From positions 14,858,136-14,922,135 of the forward strand of contig NC_092813.1 in assembly GCF_040954645.1 (NCBI RefSeq): DNA of 64,000 nt, written 5' to 3'. Position numbers and translations under genes: made by a program. Position 1 is the first letter of the stretch. Every line of letters begins with the position of its first letter. A model generated the notes under the pieces. The model was given only the letters and a program-made list of their open reading frames with translations, had not been told where the DNA came from and ran no database searches. Below, piece by piece: positions 1 to 11,412 of the stretch. The DNA comes from Diabrotica undecimpunctata (lineage: Eukaryota; Arthropoda; Insecta; Coleoptera; Chrysomelidae).

Positions 1-1011
1 ATTTTTAGTAATACTTCTAAATTTGGCAGTTCCATTTTAACAAAATTTGGAGTTTTTAGGTCAAATGTTTTTAAAACGTAATTGTCTATATATATTTCGC
101 ACGCACTATTGAGTTCGATTAAGTAACTACCGTTTAATGGAATATTGTCCGAATTCTTATCGCATTTTTGAATACTGATCACTTTGTTTAGCGTTATTAC
201 GATCCACTTAATATTTTCTAGTTTTTGAATTTTTATATTATTAATTTCTGTTGGCACTGATTGACATTGATTTACAAACTTTGAGTACTGTATGAGTTGA
301 ACTTCGCAAGGGGCTGTTGGTGTTACTTCAATTGACTGGACATCGTGGCATAAATATTCTTCTTCTACCAATTTTTGACATTGAACGTTGGCAAGTGCAT
401 ATTGGTATCGATTGGAAAGTAGGAACTTGGATTTTGGAATAATTGTTCTAAAATGAGTTTGGTATCTCGTCGGAAAGGAATAAAGATGATAATAATTATA
501 GTCATTGATCTCAATAATAGGTAATTCAAGTACAAAAATTTTATTATTTGCTTTAGTATAACTTTTTATCTTAATTATTTTTTTGAATAACAAAATATTT
601 TGCAAAGATAATTCAAAAGGGAGTTTGTTATTTTTAAGAAGTTTACTAACGTTTAAAATTTCGAGAAATAGTTCATTTGGGTCGGCTATTGAATTATGAA
701 AGGTATTTAGTTTTGAAAAGCTGATAGCAACTTCGATTTTTTCTAATAGGTCATAAATAATTTGGAAACTAGTGTAAAATTGCGATACAAGTTTTTCTAG
801 TGCAAAATAATGAAATGTCTCAACTTTTTCTATCTTTATATCTTTAATTAAGTTTTGAACTTCTGTTATTCGTGAGCTTAAAATTAACTGGTTATGGGCT
901 AAGATTTTTGTATTATTTTCAAAATTCTTTATTGAAGATCTTAATAAGGTGATTTGATTTTTAACTATAGTTTTAATATTATTTTGATTATTTGTTAGAG
1001 TTGATATCGAC
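1..1011 (-). pseudogene. env: env C-terminal part (errantivirus envelope), interrupted
   Basis: An open minus-strand frame covers this stretch and leaves the window without a stop. It resembles the ectodomain of insect errantivirus envelope proteins, which are related to the baculovirus F fusion protein. Visible parts are a long Asn/Lys/Ile-rich helical region followed by a segment with FPTRYQTHF and a cluster of cysteines (positions about 300-420). The reading frame joins that of the env piece above 2864 across the inserted transposon. Because the C-terminal transmembrane anchor lies outside the window, length cannot be compared with the family. Host gene origin is unlikely given the adjacent integrase. 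Confidence 0.75.
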
Positions 1012-2863
1012 GGTGTCACGACAGAAAGGCATAAGCGCCATTGACAGTTTTTTTCAGGAGACACAAAAAACGTTTAATATCGCTTAATATTTCTTTTTTT
1101 ACATTTTTTTGGCATTTTATTATTATCGAACTGAGGCATTCTGACTTACCATATGTTATTTATAAAACAATTATTATAAACATGAGATATTTAACATTTT
1201 GGTGCTTACGCCTTTAATGTTAGGTTCTGTGGTGTTTAAGCCTTTTTGAAAGGCGGTTACCATATTTCGAAAAAAGTATTTTGATCAAAAAATGTCGCTT
1301 AGGAACTTGTACGCCTTTTAATTTTACGGAATTATAACAAAAATGGAGAATAAATCTTTTCATTTTAAAGCATAACAATTAAGTAAAAATAATACAAATT
1401 AAACAATACACAATAATATATTTATGAGTTTCTTAGAGATATATTGGTGTAAAAAAATACAAAAATAAAAGTTAATATAATTATCACGTTATATTAAGTA
1501 AAAAACAACAAAAACTATTAAAAGGTACCATTTTTTCTACATTGATAACTAAGTAAGTCGTATTATAAAACTAATAGAAATAAAATGCAAATCAAAATTT
1601 GATAACAGAAAATAACATTTATCAATCACAAAACAAACTAATAGAAACGAAGAACCGATATAACAGAAAATTGAGAAAGTTGAAGAGCTAGAACGTAGTG
1701 AGCTAGAACTAATGCTGTCAGTTTCAGTCATATTTTTAAAAAATACTGTCAAGGATGATGAATCTGATTCGGAGTTTAAATAATCATTTTGTTGTATAAA
1801 ATCATTACAACCTATCTTATCATCAACTAATGAACTAAATACTATTGCGGCATTATTACTACTATCATCAGTATCATCACTATCTGAGTAAGGTACAAGC
1901 TTTTTATCACAGGTTAATAAATCAGTCTCTTCTTCGGCAGTTTCATCAATATTCGAAAATAAACGGCTGTCAATATTCAAATTTAGACTTGAGGAAAACT
2001 GAAATCCACAATGGCATCATCATCTAGAACAGAACTAGGCATTTGGAGTTCTTGTTCATGGTCTTTTAGTACAGGCTCTAAAATAATATAATGCTTTGGC
2101 GCTTCATTGATGACCTCATTTTCAGTGGAAAATGAACCATGGTTTTTATTATTTCCGCTGGATTCCTGCACATTGCTCTTCTGATTTTCACAATGCAAGA
2201 TTCATTATTTTGTGTTCCCGAGAAAACCATTCTAAAAACCATTAAAAAAAAGAAGTAAGCGCCATTCAAATGTTAGTTTTTTAAAATAATATTACTAACA
2301 AAATATAACTTTAAAATTAAAAACAAGAAAACTATACAACAAAGTCAATATATATTTTATTTAGGTTCAAACCTTTTTTTAGGTCGGTTAAGTAGTAACT
2401 TTTCTATGTCAAATCTAAGTCATAGTGTATTTTAAATGGCCAAATGGCGGTTAGATAAACGAAAAATTTTTTTCTGAAAAGGCCTAACCGACAGTCGGTA
2501 AAATTGTACATTCTTATGGTATATTATGATTTCTTGAGATAAATAATCTAACTAAACGCTTAACAAAACATTAAATATTAATAATATTTCAAATTATTGT
2601 TTACCTTATTGATATAACCACGTTTTCAGACCCAAGACGTAAGCACCACCTTCCACTACGGATCTTGTCGCTTACTAATTTCGGTGTCTCATCTTTTAAG
2701 AAACTCGTTTGGCGGTTAGAAAATTCAAAGCTTGTTTTAGTCGAGTTGGAATTTTTTACAGCTGTGTCATTTTAATAGTCGATAGGACGTAAAATGTATT
2801 TTATTTTGATACCAAAACATAAATTTATAAATTTTGGCGCTTATGCCTTTTTGTCGTGACGCC
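1012..2863. mobile_element. 1.85-kb non-autonomous TIR DNA transposon inserted in env
   Basis: The ends are 28-bp terminal inverted repeats, 1012-1039 and 2836-2863, matching at 26 of 28 positions and beginning GGYGTCACGACA. The flanks ATCGAC (1006-1011) and ATCGAT (2864-2869) look like a 6-bp target-site duplication with one change. Removing the element and one duplicate restores the env frame. Motifs like GGYGCTTAYGCCTTT and AAGCGCC recur inside both ends (about 1200, 1240, 1308, 2255, 2636), as expected for subterminal transposase-binding repeats. It lacks a catalytic domain but keeps an acidic N-terminal exon-like region. Confidence 0.85.
1549..2198 (-). pseudogene. Acidic Ser/Asp-rich remnant of transposase N-terminus
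   Basis: Two overlapping open frames (2198-1983 and 1980-1549) sit in the middle of the 1.85-kb transposon. The second contains LVPYSDSDDTDDSSNN, close in composition and order to LVPYDDTDGSLSDNED in exon 3 of the transposase of the 4.2-kb transposon at 10816-14990. No catalytic motifs are present. I infer that this element is an internal-deletion relative of that superfamily which retained only N-terminal exons. The similarity is short and low-complexity, so the link is tentative. Confidence 0.5.
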
Positions 2864-3195
2864 ATCGATATAGCGTCGTCGTAAAGTTTTGCATCGTTTT
2901 GGTCCAGGTTTCCGGTTATAAATTTGATTGCGGAACCTACACCATCAAATAGATCTAGTATTCCAAAAGGGATTTTGAATTAAATGATAGGAGTCTTGAA
3001 ATTCTTTATTAAAGCTTAGAATTTGAGAAGTAATTGAAAGGGTATTGCATGGAAAGGGCATGGAATCATATTGATTTTGTAGAGTTAAAAAATTTGTAGT
3101 AATATTTGTAATGTCATAGATATGTATAAAAGTCCAAACATCTGTCTGAATTCGGGCTGTGCCTAAATGAAGGGGTAAAAGTCCGGGATTGTCGT
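2864..3195 (-). pseudogene. env: env N-terminal part (errantivirus envelope)
   Basis: This is the upstream half of the same env, lying directly after integrase as in errantiviruses. It contains GSAIKFITGNLD followed by YDDAIS, the conserved region seen downstream of the cleavage site in errantivirus and baculovirus F-type envelopes. A frameshift near 2960 separates this motif from the preceding frame (about 2970-3195), which encodes the more variable N-terminal region. The reading frame ends at the transposon insertion at 2863. The gene is non-functional as it stands. Confidence 0.75.
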
Positions 3196-4443
3196 TTAAG
3201 TTATGGAATTTGGATGTGTCTCGTCTTGCGTCGACGTTTGTTGTCCAGAGGATGAACCTGCAATGGGAGGTTTCTTTAGTTCTTTGATATGTATAATTTC
3301 TGTCTGGGTAATGTCTTTTTTATATTTAAGTCTTTGTCGTACAAGTTCTACTCGGTTTCTGTCAAGAATTTTAGTTATTTTGTAGGGACCTAAGTATGGT
3401 TGATGTTTTTTGTTACGTTTTTGGGTATTAACTTTATAAACTACTTGTCCAATTTTGAATTCTGGAGTTTCATGTACTTTTTGGTAAACGTGTTTCAATT
3501 TGTCTTTATGATTATTTATATATTCGGAATAGAAATTTTGAGAAAGAAATAGTTCGTTGGGGTTTCTAGAGTCTGTATGTCCGAAAGTCAATTCAAATGG
3601 GGTAAATTTTGTGGAACTATGAATAGAATTATTGTAAGCTATAAGAGCATAGTCCATTAAATCATCTTCGTTAGGATATATCTGTTTTAGAAGTCTTAAA
3701 TGTTCGATTAAAGTAGAGTGTATTCGTTCAACTATTGAATTTGATTCATGGTGGCCAGGAGTAGTAAAGTGAACTTTGATTTTGTGTATTGCTAATAAAT
3801 CTTTTATTACTTCGTTATTAAATTCTCTACCTTTGTCTGCTATTATTAATTGGGGAATGCCGAAAGAAGTGAAGTATTTTATTAAGGATTTCGCAATGTG
3901 AATCGCGTTTTTACCTGGAATACAATAAGCTTGGGCAAATTTAGTAAATGCGTCCGTCATAGTCAAATATTTGTTACCGTCATATGTAAAAATATCTATA
4001 TGAACAACTTGAAAAGGTTTGCTGGCGGTTTCCGTAAGCATTAGCGGGACATAGGGGGTGTGTCTACCGTATTTATTTTTCTGGCAAATAGAACATTCGG
4101 TAATGTAATTAGTAATAGATGTCTTCATATTTTTCCAATAATAATTTTGACGTAATTTTTCGAAAGTTTCATTAATTCCTCTATGGTTAGTTTTTCCTTC
4201 GTGGTAATTTTTTAATAAAATGATTTGTTTTTCTTCGTTTGCTACTGTATTAATTAATCTAGTGCATTTAATTAGTTTCGGACCATGTTCAGAAAAATGT
4301 TTTAGATAATACTTATTAAAATCATTATACAGGTTGTCTTTACTGAAATATAAATAAAATGTATTGTTAAGATCTGTGTATGCCATAAGAAATTCAAAAA
4401 TATATTTTTCATTATCAGTTTCAGGAATTTTGACTTTAATCAT
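3196..4443 (-). CDS. pol: Gypsy integrase (pol C-terminal part)
   Basis: A 415-codon frame encodes a retroviral-type integrase, which inserts the element cDNA into host DNA. An N-terminal zinc-binding HHCC region is visible (HEGKTNH, then CSICQKNK). The catalytic core has the D,D,E triad in HIDIF, ADKGREF and NSIVERIHS. The C-terminus has a GPYKI-type SH3-like fold region and a Gln/Thr-rich tail. The open frame begins inside pol. It is separated from RNase H by about 270 bp without a continuous frame, so it cannot be made as part of one polyprotein in this copy. Confidence 0.9.
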   Translation of the reverse strand: MIKVKIPETDNEKYIFEFLMAYTDLNNTFYLYFSKDNLYNDFNKYYLKHFSEHGPKLIKCTRLINTVANEEKQIILLKNYHEGKTNHRGINETFEKLRQNYYWKNMKTSITNYITECSICQKNKYGRHTPYVPLMLTETASKPFQVVHIDIFTYDGNKYLTMTDAFTKFAQAYCIPGKNAIHIAKSLIKYFTSFGIPQLIIADKGREFNNEVIKDLLAIHKIKVHFTTPGHHESNSIVERIHSTLIEHLRLLKQIYPNEDDLMDYALIAYNNSIHSSTKFTPFELTFGHTDSRNPNELFLSQNFYSEYINNHKDKLKHVYQKVHETPEFKIGQVVYKVNTQKRNKKHQPYLGPYKITKILDRNRVELVRQRLKYKKDITQTEIIHIKELKKPPIAGSSSGQQTSTQDETHPNSIT

Positions 4444-4713
4444 TTTATGGTTTTAATAAGTTTCATGAGTTATATCGGTTTTTGGGTAAACGTTTGGGTA
4501 CACTAAAATTTATTGAACTTTGTTATTTATTATTTCGTCTAAAATGGGTATTCCTTGATTCGTTGTTTCATTTGCGGTTGAATGTTGTGTAGATTCATCT
4601 GAGGTTTCATCTGGTGTATCTATTTTGTCTGGAGGTATTCTTATATCAGAAATAATGTTAATTTGTCTTGAGTCGTTATTGTTACTTGTTGAAGGTTGTG
4701 GGTCTAATGGATT
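4444..4713 (-). other. Disrupted pol linker between RNase H and integrase
   Basis: This 270-bp stretch lies between two pol frames on the minus strand. It corresponds to the connection between RNase H and the zinc-binding domain of integrase but has no continuous frame, so at least one frameshift or stop falls here. No other gene or repeat was seen. Confidence 0.5.
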
Positions 4714-6063
4714 CTATGCAAAATTTTGGAGGTATTTTAAAATATCTTTGTCTACGTCTCCAGGATTATTTACTATTGATTCATCTTCTAATGCGTTAAT
4801 TGTAATGCGAAATAAACAGTCTGCGTTTGTATTGTGTTTTCCTTTTTTATAAATAATTTTGTAATCGTATTCTTCTACTTTTAGACGCCATCGTATTAAT
4901 TTTGAGTTTGGCTCCTTTAGGCTGAAAAGCCAAGATAATGGTTTGTATGGTCTAAAATGTTTACAGGCCCATACAATTGCTAATAGCTCCTTTTCTATAG
5001 TTGAATAATTTGTCTCTGATTTATTTAGAGTTCTCGAGGCGTATGCAATGGGTCGATCATTTGGAACATTTCCTTGTGATAATACAGCTCCAATTGCAAA
5101 ATTGCTAGTATCTGTCGTTAAAATAAATGGTTGGGAAAAATTTGGATATTGTAGAATGGGGTCGTTTGTTAAGATTTGTTTACAAGTTTCAAAACGATCA
5201 ATAAAATCTTTATCGAGGTTTACTTTAGAACTTTTTTTCAAACATTTGGTCATCGGTTTAGTAATTTTTGCAAAATCTTTTATAAATCGTCTATAGTAAC
5301 CTAGTAATCCTAAAAAGCTTTTTATTTCAGTTTGGGTTTTTGGAATAGGAAATCTTTTTATGACGGAGATTTTATCAGGTTTTGGTTTAACGCCTTCAGC
5401 GGTAATTACATGTCCTAAATACATAACTGTTTTTTGTAAAAATTCTGACTTGTCTAATTGTACTTTTAAGTTACTCTTTCTAAGTCTTTCGAAAACTATT
5501 TTTAACTTTTCAAGGTGCTCTTGTAAAGATGTACTATAAATTAAAATATCATCTAAATATACTATACATGTTTCGTCTGTTAATCCTCTTAAAACATTAT
5601 CAATAACTCTCTGAAAAGTCGAGGGTGCATTTTTCAAAACAAAAGGCATTCGTTTAAGTTGGAAGTGACCTTGTGGTGTACTAAAGGCTGTTTTTTCAAC
5701 ATCTTGTGGGTCTACTTCTATTTGGTGGAAGCCACTTGCAAGATCTAGTGTCGAAAAGTAATTTGCTTTCCCTAATTTATCTAAAATTTCTGTTATGTTT
5801 GGTAACGGGTATTTATCATCTACGGTTCTCTCGTTTAACTTTCTATAATCTATTACTAGACGCCATTTTCTTTTTCCTGTAGCATCTTGTTTTTTCGGGA
5901 CCACCCAAATGGGACTCGAAAATGGGGAATTGCTGTCTTCTATTATACCTTCTGCTAACATCTTATTTATTTGGGATTTAACTTCTTCTCGGTGAACTTC
6001 CGGGAAACGATATGATTTTGTATATATTGCAGAATTATCAGTGAGTTTTATTTTATGTTTAAT
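4714..6063 (-). CDS. pol: Gypsy reverse transcriptase and RNase H (pol)
   Basis: The frame is open upstream of the first internal ATG (5961) to about 6063, where it reads SYRFPEVHREEV, the usual start of Ty3/gypsy RT. Palm motifs are present: RLVIDYRKLN, FSTLDLASGFHQI, and the catalytic YLDDILIYS. The thumb and connection follow, then RNase H with LTTDTSNFAIGAVLSQG and TIEKELLAIVWACKHFRPY. RT copies the element RNA into DNA in capsid particles and RNase H removes the RNA strand. The RNase H end is cut short at 4714. Catalytic residues look intact, but flanking frames are broken. Confidence 0.92.
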   Translation of the reverse strand: MKHKIKLTDNSAIYTKSYRFPEVHREEVKSQINKMLAEGIIEDSNSPFSSPIWVVPKKQDATGKRKWRLVIDYRKLNERTVDDKYPLPNITEILDKLGKANYFSTLDLASGFHQIEVDPQDVEKTAFSTPQGHFQLKRMPFVLKNAPSTFQRVIDNVLRGLTDETCIVYLDDILIYSTSLQEHLEKLKIVFERLRKSNLKVQLDKSEFLQKTVMYLGHVITAEGVKPKPDKISVIKRFPIPKTQTEIKSFLGLLGYYRRFIKDFAKITKPMTKCLKKSSKVNLDKDFIDRFETCKQILTNDPILQYPNFSQPFILTTDTSNFAIGAVLSQGNVPNDRPIAYASRTLNKSETNYSTIEKELLAIVWACKHFRPYKPLSWLFSLKEPNSKLIRWRLKVEEYDYKIIYKKGKHNTNADCLFRITINALEDESIVNNPGDVDKDILKYLQNFA

Positions 6064-6860
6064 ACTATTAGTAAAACTTTAGGGTATTCCTTCGCAATAA
6101 AATATGTCTCTATATTGGAAACAAAGCTTTTTTAGTAATTCTCTTTCTTCTTTGTTACAATGATTTATCCTTATATTTTTTAAATTCCTCTTTAACATGT
6201 TATCATCATTAATAGACGTTTCTTCATCAGTTTCCATCTTTCTTATAAAATTAATATTTACTATATCTAATGGTTCTATATCAAAGGGTTCAGTAATACT
6301 TAACGTTGTCTTATATTCGCTTATATTCGTAATAGTGGTTATACAAAATTATTTTTTACGTTAACTACTGCTATAGGCATTTCGATTCCTTTACCGAAAT
6401 TCTTATATTCTAATATACCTAATCCTACATTTAATTTTACCGGTATTTTGACTATTTGCTTAGTTCTAGGGGGAATAATTATTGTATGATTAAAAGTTGA
6501 TTTGGGATATAATATATTCTTTTTACTGAGTTCAAAAATTATGGGTATCGTTACATAAGGCGTTTTCATTTGTTGCATGTTGACATTAATTGAAGCTTTT
6601 AATTTTTGTAATAAATCTATACCAATTAATCCACCAAAATTTTCGATAAATTTAAAAACATAAAACTTCTTATATTGATTTACTTTAAAAATGTTAAAAG
6701 CTGGATATTAAAATTTTCGTAAGAAATAAAATTTTTATAAAATTAATGCGCTAACTGTGGAGATATCAAACTTTTGGAAGACCCTGTATCTAATAAAAAT
6801 CTGGCAATCTGGCAGGAATAATAATATGTGGTAAATCTGCTATAGTTGTATTTAAATATA
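6064..6860 (-). pseudogene. pol: Gypsy protease and protease-RT spacer, frameshifted
   Basis: The minus strand holds the aspartic protease active site as RFLLDTGSSKSLISP (about 6760-6805), at the end of a frame that overlaps the 3' end of gag, as in a gag-pol frameshift arrangement. The rest of the region is split among several frames, including one from 6578 to 6339 that encodes the spacer before RT. The protease processes Gag-Pol in retroelements. This copy cannot produce a continuous Pol. Confidence 0.7.
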
Positions 6861-8217
6861 TTATGTCGGATTGTAATTTTCTTGGCGCATGCAAAAATTT
6901 GTGTTTTCAACATTTTGAGTGGGATTGTGATATGATCTTTCGTTTGTCTCATTTGGATTGCGATAAGGACCGGATTGAGTTTCATAATTGTTATCGTAAG
7001 GCGGTAATGAACTTTGAGTTGGGTGTACGTAATCAGTGGGAATATTATTTTCAAAGGGGGTTTTGAATTGTATTTGATCGTTATTAATTTGTTGATTAAA
7101 TAATTGGGTGGAGGTAAAATGTGGTCTAGATCTTAAAGAAGTATTTCGTGAATTTGTATCCATCGGTTCTGGCTGGTATTGATTTTCATTTTGGGGTTTA
7201 TTATTAACATTTCTTTGTTGAAAATTAGGGTTATTAGTATGGAGGTTCCATGGTCGGAAATTAGAATTATTATTGTCGGAATTTCTTGGGTTGAAATTAG
7301 AATTATAATTATTGAAATTTCGGAAGTGATTTTGATGTGGTTGAAAAGTATTGTTGGGATAAAAATTATTATTTTGGTATTGCGGTCTGATGGTTTGATA
7401 TTGGTAAGGTGGAAATCTCATATTAGGGCGATTTTGTTGAAAATTATTTCTAGGAATAAAAGTTCGATTAGGATTACTGTTTCTCGTAGGATTATGTATT
7501 GATGATGGTCTAAAAGAATTGTGTGAGTTTAAATTATTTTCACGTTGTAACGAATATAGAAAATTCTCTTCTTCGATAACGAAGCTCATAGCTTTCTCTA
7601 AACTGTCTGGGTTTCTCAATCGTATATTTGTTTGTAACGATAAGGGTAAGCCTCTAATGTAAGTTTTTAAACATGTCATCGTAACTATTTATTCTAATCA
7701 ATTTCTCTTGTGCATTAATATTAAGCGTATTTAATTTTTGTGTGACTAAACTACGTGATTCTTGGCATCGCATGCCAAAATTATAAGGAGTTTCATACTT
7801 GAAAGGCCTCAACGTTATCAGGTCTTGGATAAGGCAATCGAGATCTCTCTGGTCTCCAAAACTAAGATTAAGGGCATCTTTTACGAGTTGCTGTGTATTT
7901 AATTCTGTCCTAGAACCTATTAACATTTGAGCTCTTCCATTTAAGTTACGTAATATAGCTCGAAGTAAAAATGTGTTTAAGGTGCCGTCTGTTTGGCTAG
8001 CAAAATTAGTTATTAAATTTTCACAATTGTCTATAAATATGGTTAAGGTATGTGGATTACCATCATATGCTGGGATAGAATCTAAGTAAAGTTTTACCAA
8101 TTGGTAGTTTGTTTGAGCCATTTCGTTATTTTTATCGCCATTTGGTTCTAAAATTGAATTTAATTCTGCTACAAGGCTACTTAAATCTAATTTACTCATT
8201 AAATCAGTTTCACTCAT
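6861..8217 (-). pseudogene. gag: Gypsy Gag, one frameshift
   Basis: The N-terminal frame (ATG at 8217, MSETD...) encodes a capsid-like helical region with AYDGNPHTLTIFIDNCE and continues to about 7660. The frame then shifts and continues as the 7679-6861 frame, which has GLPLSLQTNIRLRNP followed by a long Asn/Gln/Pro-rich tail with EPMDTNSRNTS near its end, a pattern common in errantivirus Gag. No CCHC zinc knuckle is visible, which is normal for many errantiviruses. The single frameshift near 7675 breaks the ORF. Confidence 0.8.
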
Positions 8218-8764
8218 TAAATATTTATTCTTTTTATTCAGATAATATATCAAATTGTAATAAAATATAAAATGTGTTTCAATATAAAACTTTCAACTTA
8301 AATATAATCAAATAATTTCAAAAATATGATAATACAATATAGTAATATTAATCTTTCTTTTATTAAAAATATCTCATAACATCATAAAATCTTTAAAAAT
8401 TGTTTACTCTCGTTAGCTCTCTGACTATAAGTATTTTCAAATATGGGAATAATAAAATGGAAAATAAAATGGAAAAAATAGGAAACATTTAAATTAAAAT
8501 GTAGATTTTCAGCATTTCTGCCTATAGGATTCGACGATTTTGTTCTTCTCCCAGGTCTCGTTGAAACGACTGCTTAAATCTGCTGCCTCTAGGGTTCGAC
8601 GATTTTGTTCTTTCCCCAGGTCTTGGTGACACCTTGTCTAAAGCTGATCTTGGACACTTTCACAAAAGGTTCAAAAAGTTCGGTTTTCCGGTAAATCGTT
8701 AAAACGAAAAACTACGCGAAACGGTTCGATTTTTGTAACGGTTAGCGACGTAATTCCCGAAAAT

Positions 8765-8781
8765 CTGTACTGACTGCGCCA
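8765..8781 (-). other. Primer-binding site, tRNA-Ser type
   Basis: Read on the minus strand the sequence is TGGCGCAGTCAGTACAG, starting one base after the LTR end. The 17.6/297 errantivirus group uses a tRNA-Ser primer with a site beginning TGGCGCAGTC, which matches the first ten bases here. It lies upstream of gag in the expected place. Confidence 0.75.
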
Positions 8782-8782
8782 A

Positions 8783-9300
8783 TGATGTTTCTACCAAGAA
8801 CGATATTTTTAAAAAAGAACTTTATTTACAAGGGACTACTTACTACAGTAAAATGCAAAATAAGAGTGACGCTATACAATTCAAAAGTAAATTTATAAGC
8901 TCGGTGACGCCGAAGTGTGGCATGTTGACGCTGTCCTTTTATTATAGCTGAATTAAGAATTAGCAGTTCTGGTTTCTTAACTTATATATACATAAGTAAG
9001 TACACAAATATTATTTTAATAGTTGTAGAGGTACAGCAAAAAGTAGGGGTCTTCAAAAATGAACCAGTCTTAAATCATTTAAACTTGTAATTTACCTTTA
9101 TTAGTTACGGATATTGACAAAAGAAATACATACCTTTGAGGATCCTTGGGAAACGTAAAAAGCGTACCTCCCGTCTTCGAACGTGAATTTTTGCAAGTGT
9201 TCACAGCACAATGGTCTCCAGGCATATTGAAATTACAAATATCTCTTGGAAACCACAAAACTACTATAACTAATATATACCTACGTATATAATATACGAA
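8783..9300 (-). repeat. 5' LTR of the errantivirus-like element (outer edge uncertain)
   Basis: The inner edge is set by the primer-binding site; the LTR ends ...GAAACATCAT on the minus strand. A TATATAAG box on the minus strand lies at about 8978-8985. The outer edge cannot be placed because the partner LTR is outside the window; 9300 is an estimate and the true edge may be anywhere from about 9050 to 9418. Confidence 0.5.
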
Positions 9301-9418
9301 GTTGAAATTTGATAATACAATTTAGTTCTAAAAAGAACTATTTTTAGACTTAATTAAACGAAAAATAAAACGACACAAAAATAAACAAACAAATCACGAC
9401 AGATGACTACACGTCACA

Positions 9419-10590
9419 TTAATACCAGTCGGATGTCACTAGCGGTCGGTCTGTTTTCAATATGGCGATATGGCCTGCGCTAAATGATGCGCGTACTTTT
9501 TCCCGCCTGTCGAGTGTATTCATTGTGTTGGTCGTGTGTGTTTTTGGATGTTTTTCTTGTTTTGGATGGCTTCGCTGTCCTGTTTTAGGCTTTTGCCTCT
9601 TCAGGACGTGATTTCCTTGGTATTGGGTGTATGGCACTGGATTTTGGTATGTATCCACTGGTGTGCTGCGTAGTGTTTGTTGGTGGTTGTTGCTGCTCTC
9701 ACTAGTCCTGGACAATCGGGGGCGAAAGGGATACAAGTGAACGGTTCGTTTCAGAATTTTTGGTCTATAACAAAATAAGTAAGTATATGAAAATTTTATA
9801 TGTTTATTAATTAACAAAATTTTTAAATTATTGTAAGAATATCGCGACGCGTGAGAGCAGCTGTGGACTGGTACCTCAAAAAAATCGACGGGGTATCGTT
9901 GTGCAATGGGATCGGAAAACCACAGAAAACCGATCCCCCCCGTCGGTGTCAGTTCGAAGTGAACATTTAGTATTATAATAAGCGACGGTAAAAGAGGGGA
10001 GTTGCCTCCTGAATGTCAATGTATTCGTCAGGGAGCTCGTTGCTGGCGAGTTACAGCAGAATAGCGGGTAGGAATGGGAGTTTGGGTTTAGGTTTTCTTC
10101 TGAATACATTGCCGAGGGATGAGCAGGTAGTTTTGAGGATGCTTTGGGCTCTGAGGTTTTGGCCCCGGATGGTGCGAATTGTATAACTGCTGCTCAGAGA
10201 GGAAAGCCTCTCATTGATGGGCTGGATATTCGACAGGCGATGAATGAGTGCGGAAGGATAGTCACATCGTTTTCTGTTTAGTTTACGTAAGATTCTCCTT
10301 TCCAGTGTGAGTAGTCTATTGCTGAGATGTTTGGGCATCACAGCACAAATGCAAGATCTGTACTCGATGACCGGTCTGATAAATGTTTTGTATGTACGGA
10401 TAAGTGTACGTGGGTGTGTGCGGCCGAATTTGCCACAAAGAGCGTTGAGGAGTCCTAGTCGGCTCCTAACCTTATTACAGGTTCTGTCAGTATCGTCTCT
10501 CCAGCGCAATGTCTGCATGAACAGTACGCCGAGATATTCGACCTGGTTTCGGAGACGGAGTCGTTGTCCTGTCGAGTGTCCATACTATTT
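9419..10590 (-). mobile_element. 5'-truncated Jockey/CR1-group non-LTR retrotransposon
   Basis: On the minus strand a frame from about 10590 to 10051 encodes the end of a non-LTR reverse transcriptase: VEYLGVLF, then TCNKVRSRLGLLN, IRTYKTFIRPVIEY and LERRILRKLNRK. This pattern follows the thumb of Jockey/CR1-type RTs. The RT core and endonuclease are absent, so the copy is 5'-truncated near 10590, a normal result of target-primed reverse transcription. Below 10051 comes 3' untranslated sequence to about 9419. No poly(A) was found at the 3' end, so the errantivirus may have inserted in, or deleted, the tail. The exact clade is uncertain. Confidence 0.7.
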
Positions 10591-10815
10591 CTTTTTATAC
10601 TGGTAATACTGATTCATCGCATCTCGTGATTTTCGAACAAAGCGACGCGTTAGTAAAAAAAAAGACTGACGATCTTCTATCTCGCTCCTACGGCTCCGAT
10701 TGAAGAGCGTGTTGAACTGTACCTACGCGTTTGGTTCATTTAATTCGTTTTATGACTAAATGTCCACATCCTCATGTTTTGAGTTATTTCGGTTTATTTT
10801 TAAAGCAGCGATATA
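10591..10815. other. Intervening sequence, no gene seen
   Basis: Short stretch between the truncated non-LTR fragment and the left TIR of the 4.2-kb transposon. It has moderately GC-rich patches, but no frame, repeat or motif was recognised. Confidence 0.4.
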
Positions 10816-10856
10816 ATATCGCACCTTTATTCAGAAAAAGAAATAACTCAAAATTT

Positions 10857-11412
10857 CAATTTGGTGGGAAAACGCATTTAAAGTTTGATAATATTTTATA
10901 GACAACTTAATTTGCAAAAAAAAAAAATATAAAAATGGTTTTATAGTAATTCCAAAAGTAGGAGTGGGTAGTGTAACTAATGCATTATTATATTGTGGTT
11001 CCATATTATTATATTTTCAAACTGTAATACGTATAAATTAATTTTATAAAAAAAGTTCATATGTATTTTACTCTTTGTTGAAAATTATAATATCATAATT
11101 TAGACAAAGTCGAAACAATTATAAATAATGCAGTTTTATATTAAAGTCACGTATCATGTAGGTGAACTATTTAGACTTATTGCGGTATTGGCTTATACTA
11201 AAAAAATAAACCACTGAAATATTAATCTTTGTTCACAAATATAATACGATTGTTGTAAATAAAAAGTCGTGTTTTTTTGTTTTATCTATAATTATTAGAG
11301 AAAACATTTTACATTGGAATATACAAAATTAAATAACACATTCTTATTAAACAATTAATACCTAAGTTTGATTATACTCATAATAGTCATAATCAATATA
11401 TTTAAAAAAAAC
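10857..11412. other. 3' untranslated part of the 4.2-kb transposon
   Basis: This AT-rich stretch lies between the left TIR and the transposase stop codon. No ORF or repeat was recognised beyond A/T runs. Confidence 0.4.

Larger units (their letters stand above)
1..9300 (-). mobile_element. Errantivirus-like Ty3/gypsy element, decayed
   Basis: Read on the minus strand the order is LTR, tRNA-Ser-type primer-binding site, gag, protease, reverse transcriptase/RNase H, integrase, env, which is the order of insect errantiviruses (gypsy, 17.6, 297). The element runs off the left edge, so the env 3' end and the 3' LTR are missing. The upper boundary near 9300 is a guess because the LTR start could not be fixed without its partner. 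Gag and pol carry several frameshifts, and env is broken by a frameshift and by a DNA transposon. It is a dead copy. Confidence 0.85.

Noticed and set aside
10808..10815. Target-site duplication for the 4.2-kb transposon
   Set aside because: GCGATATA on the left and GTCGGCTATA on the right do not match well enough to call.
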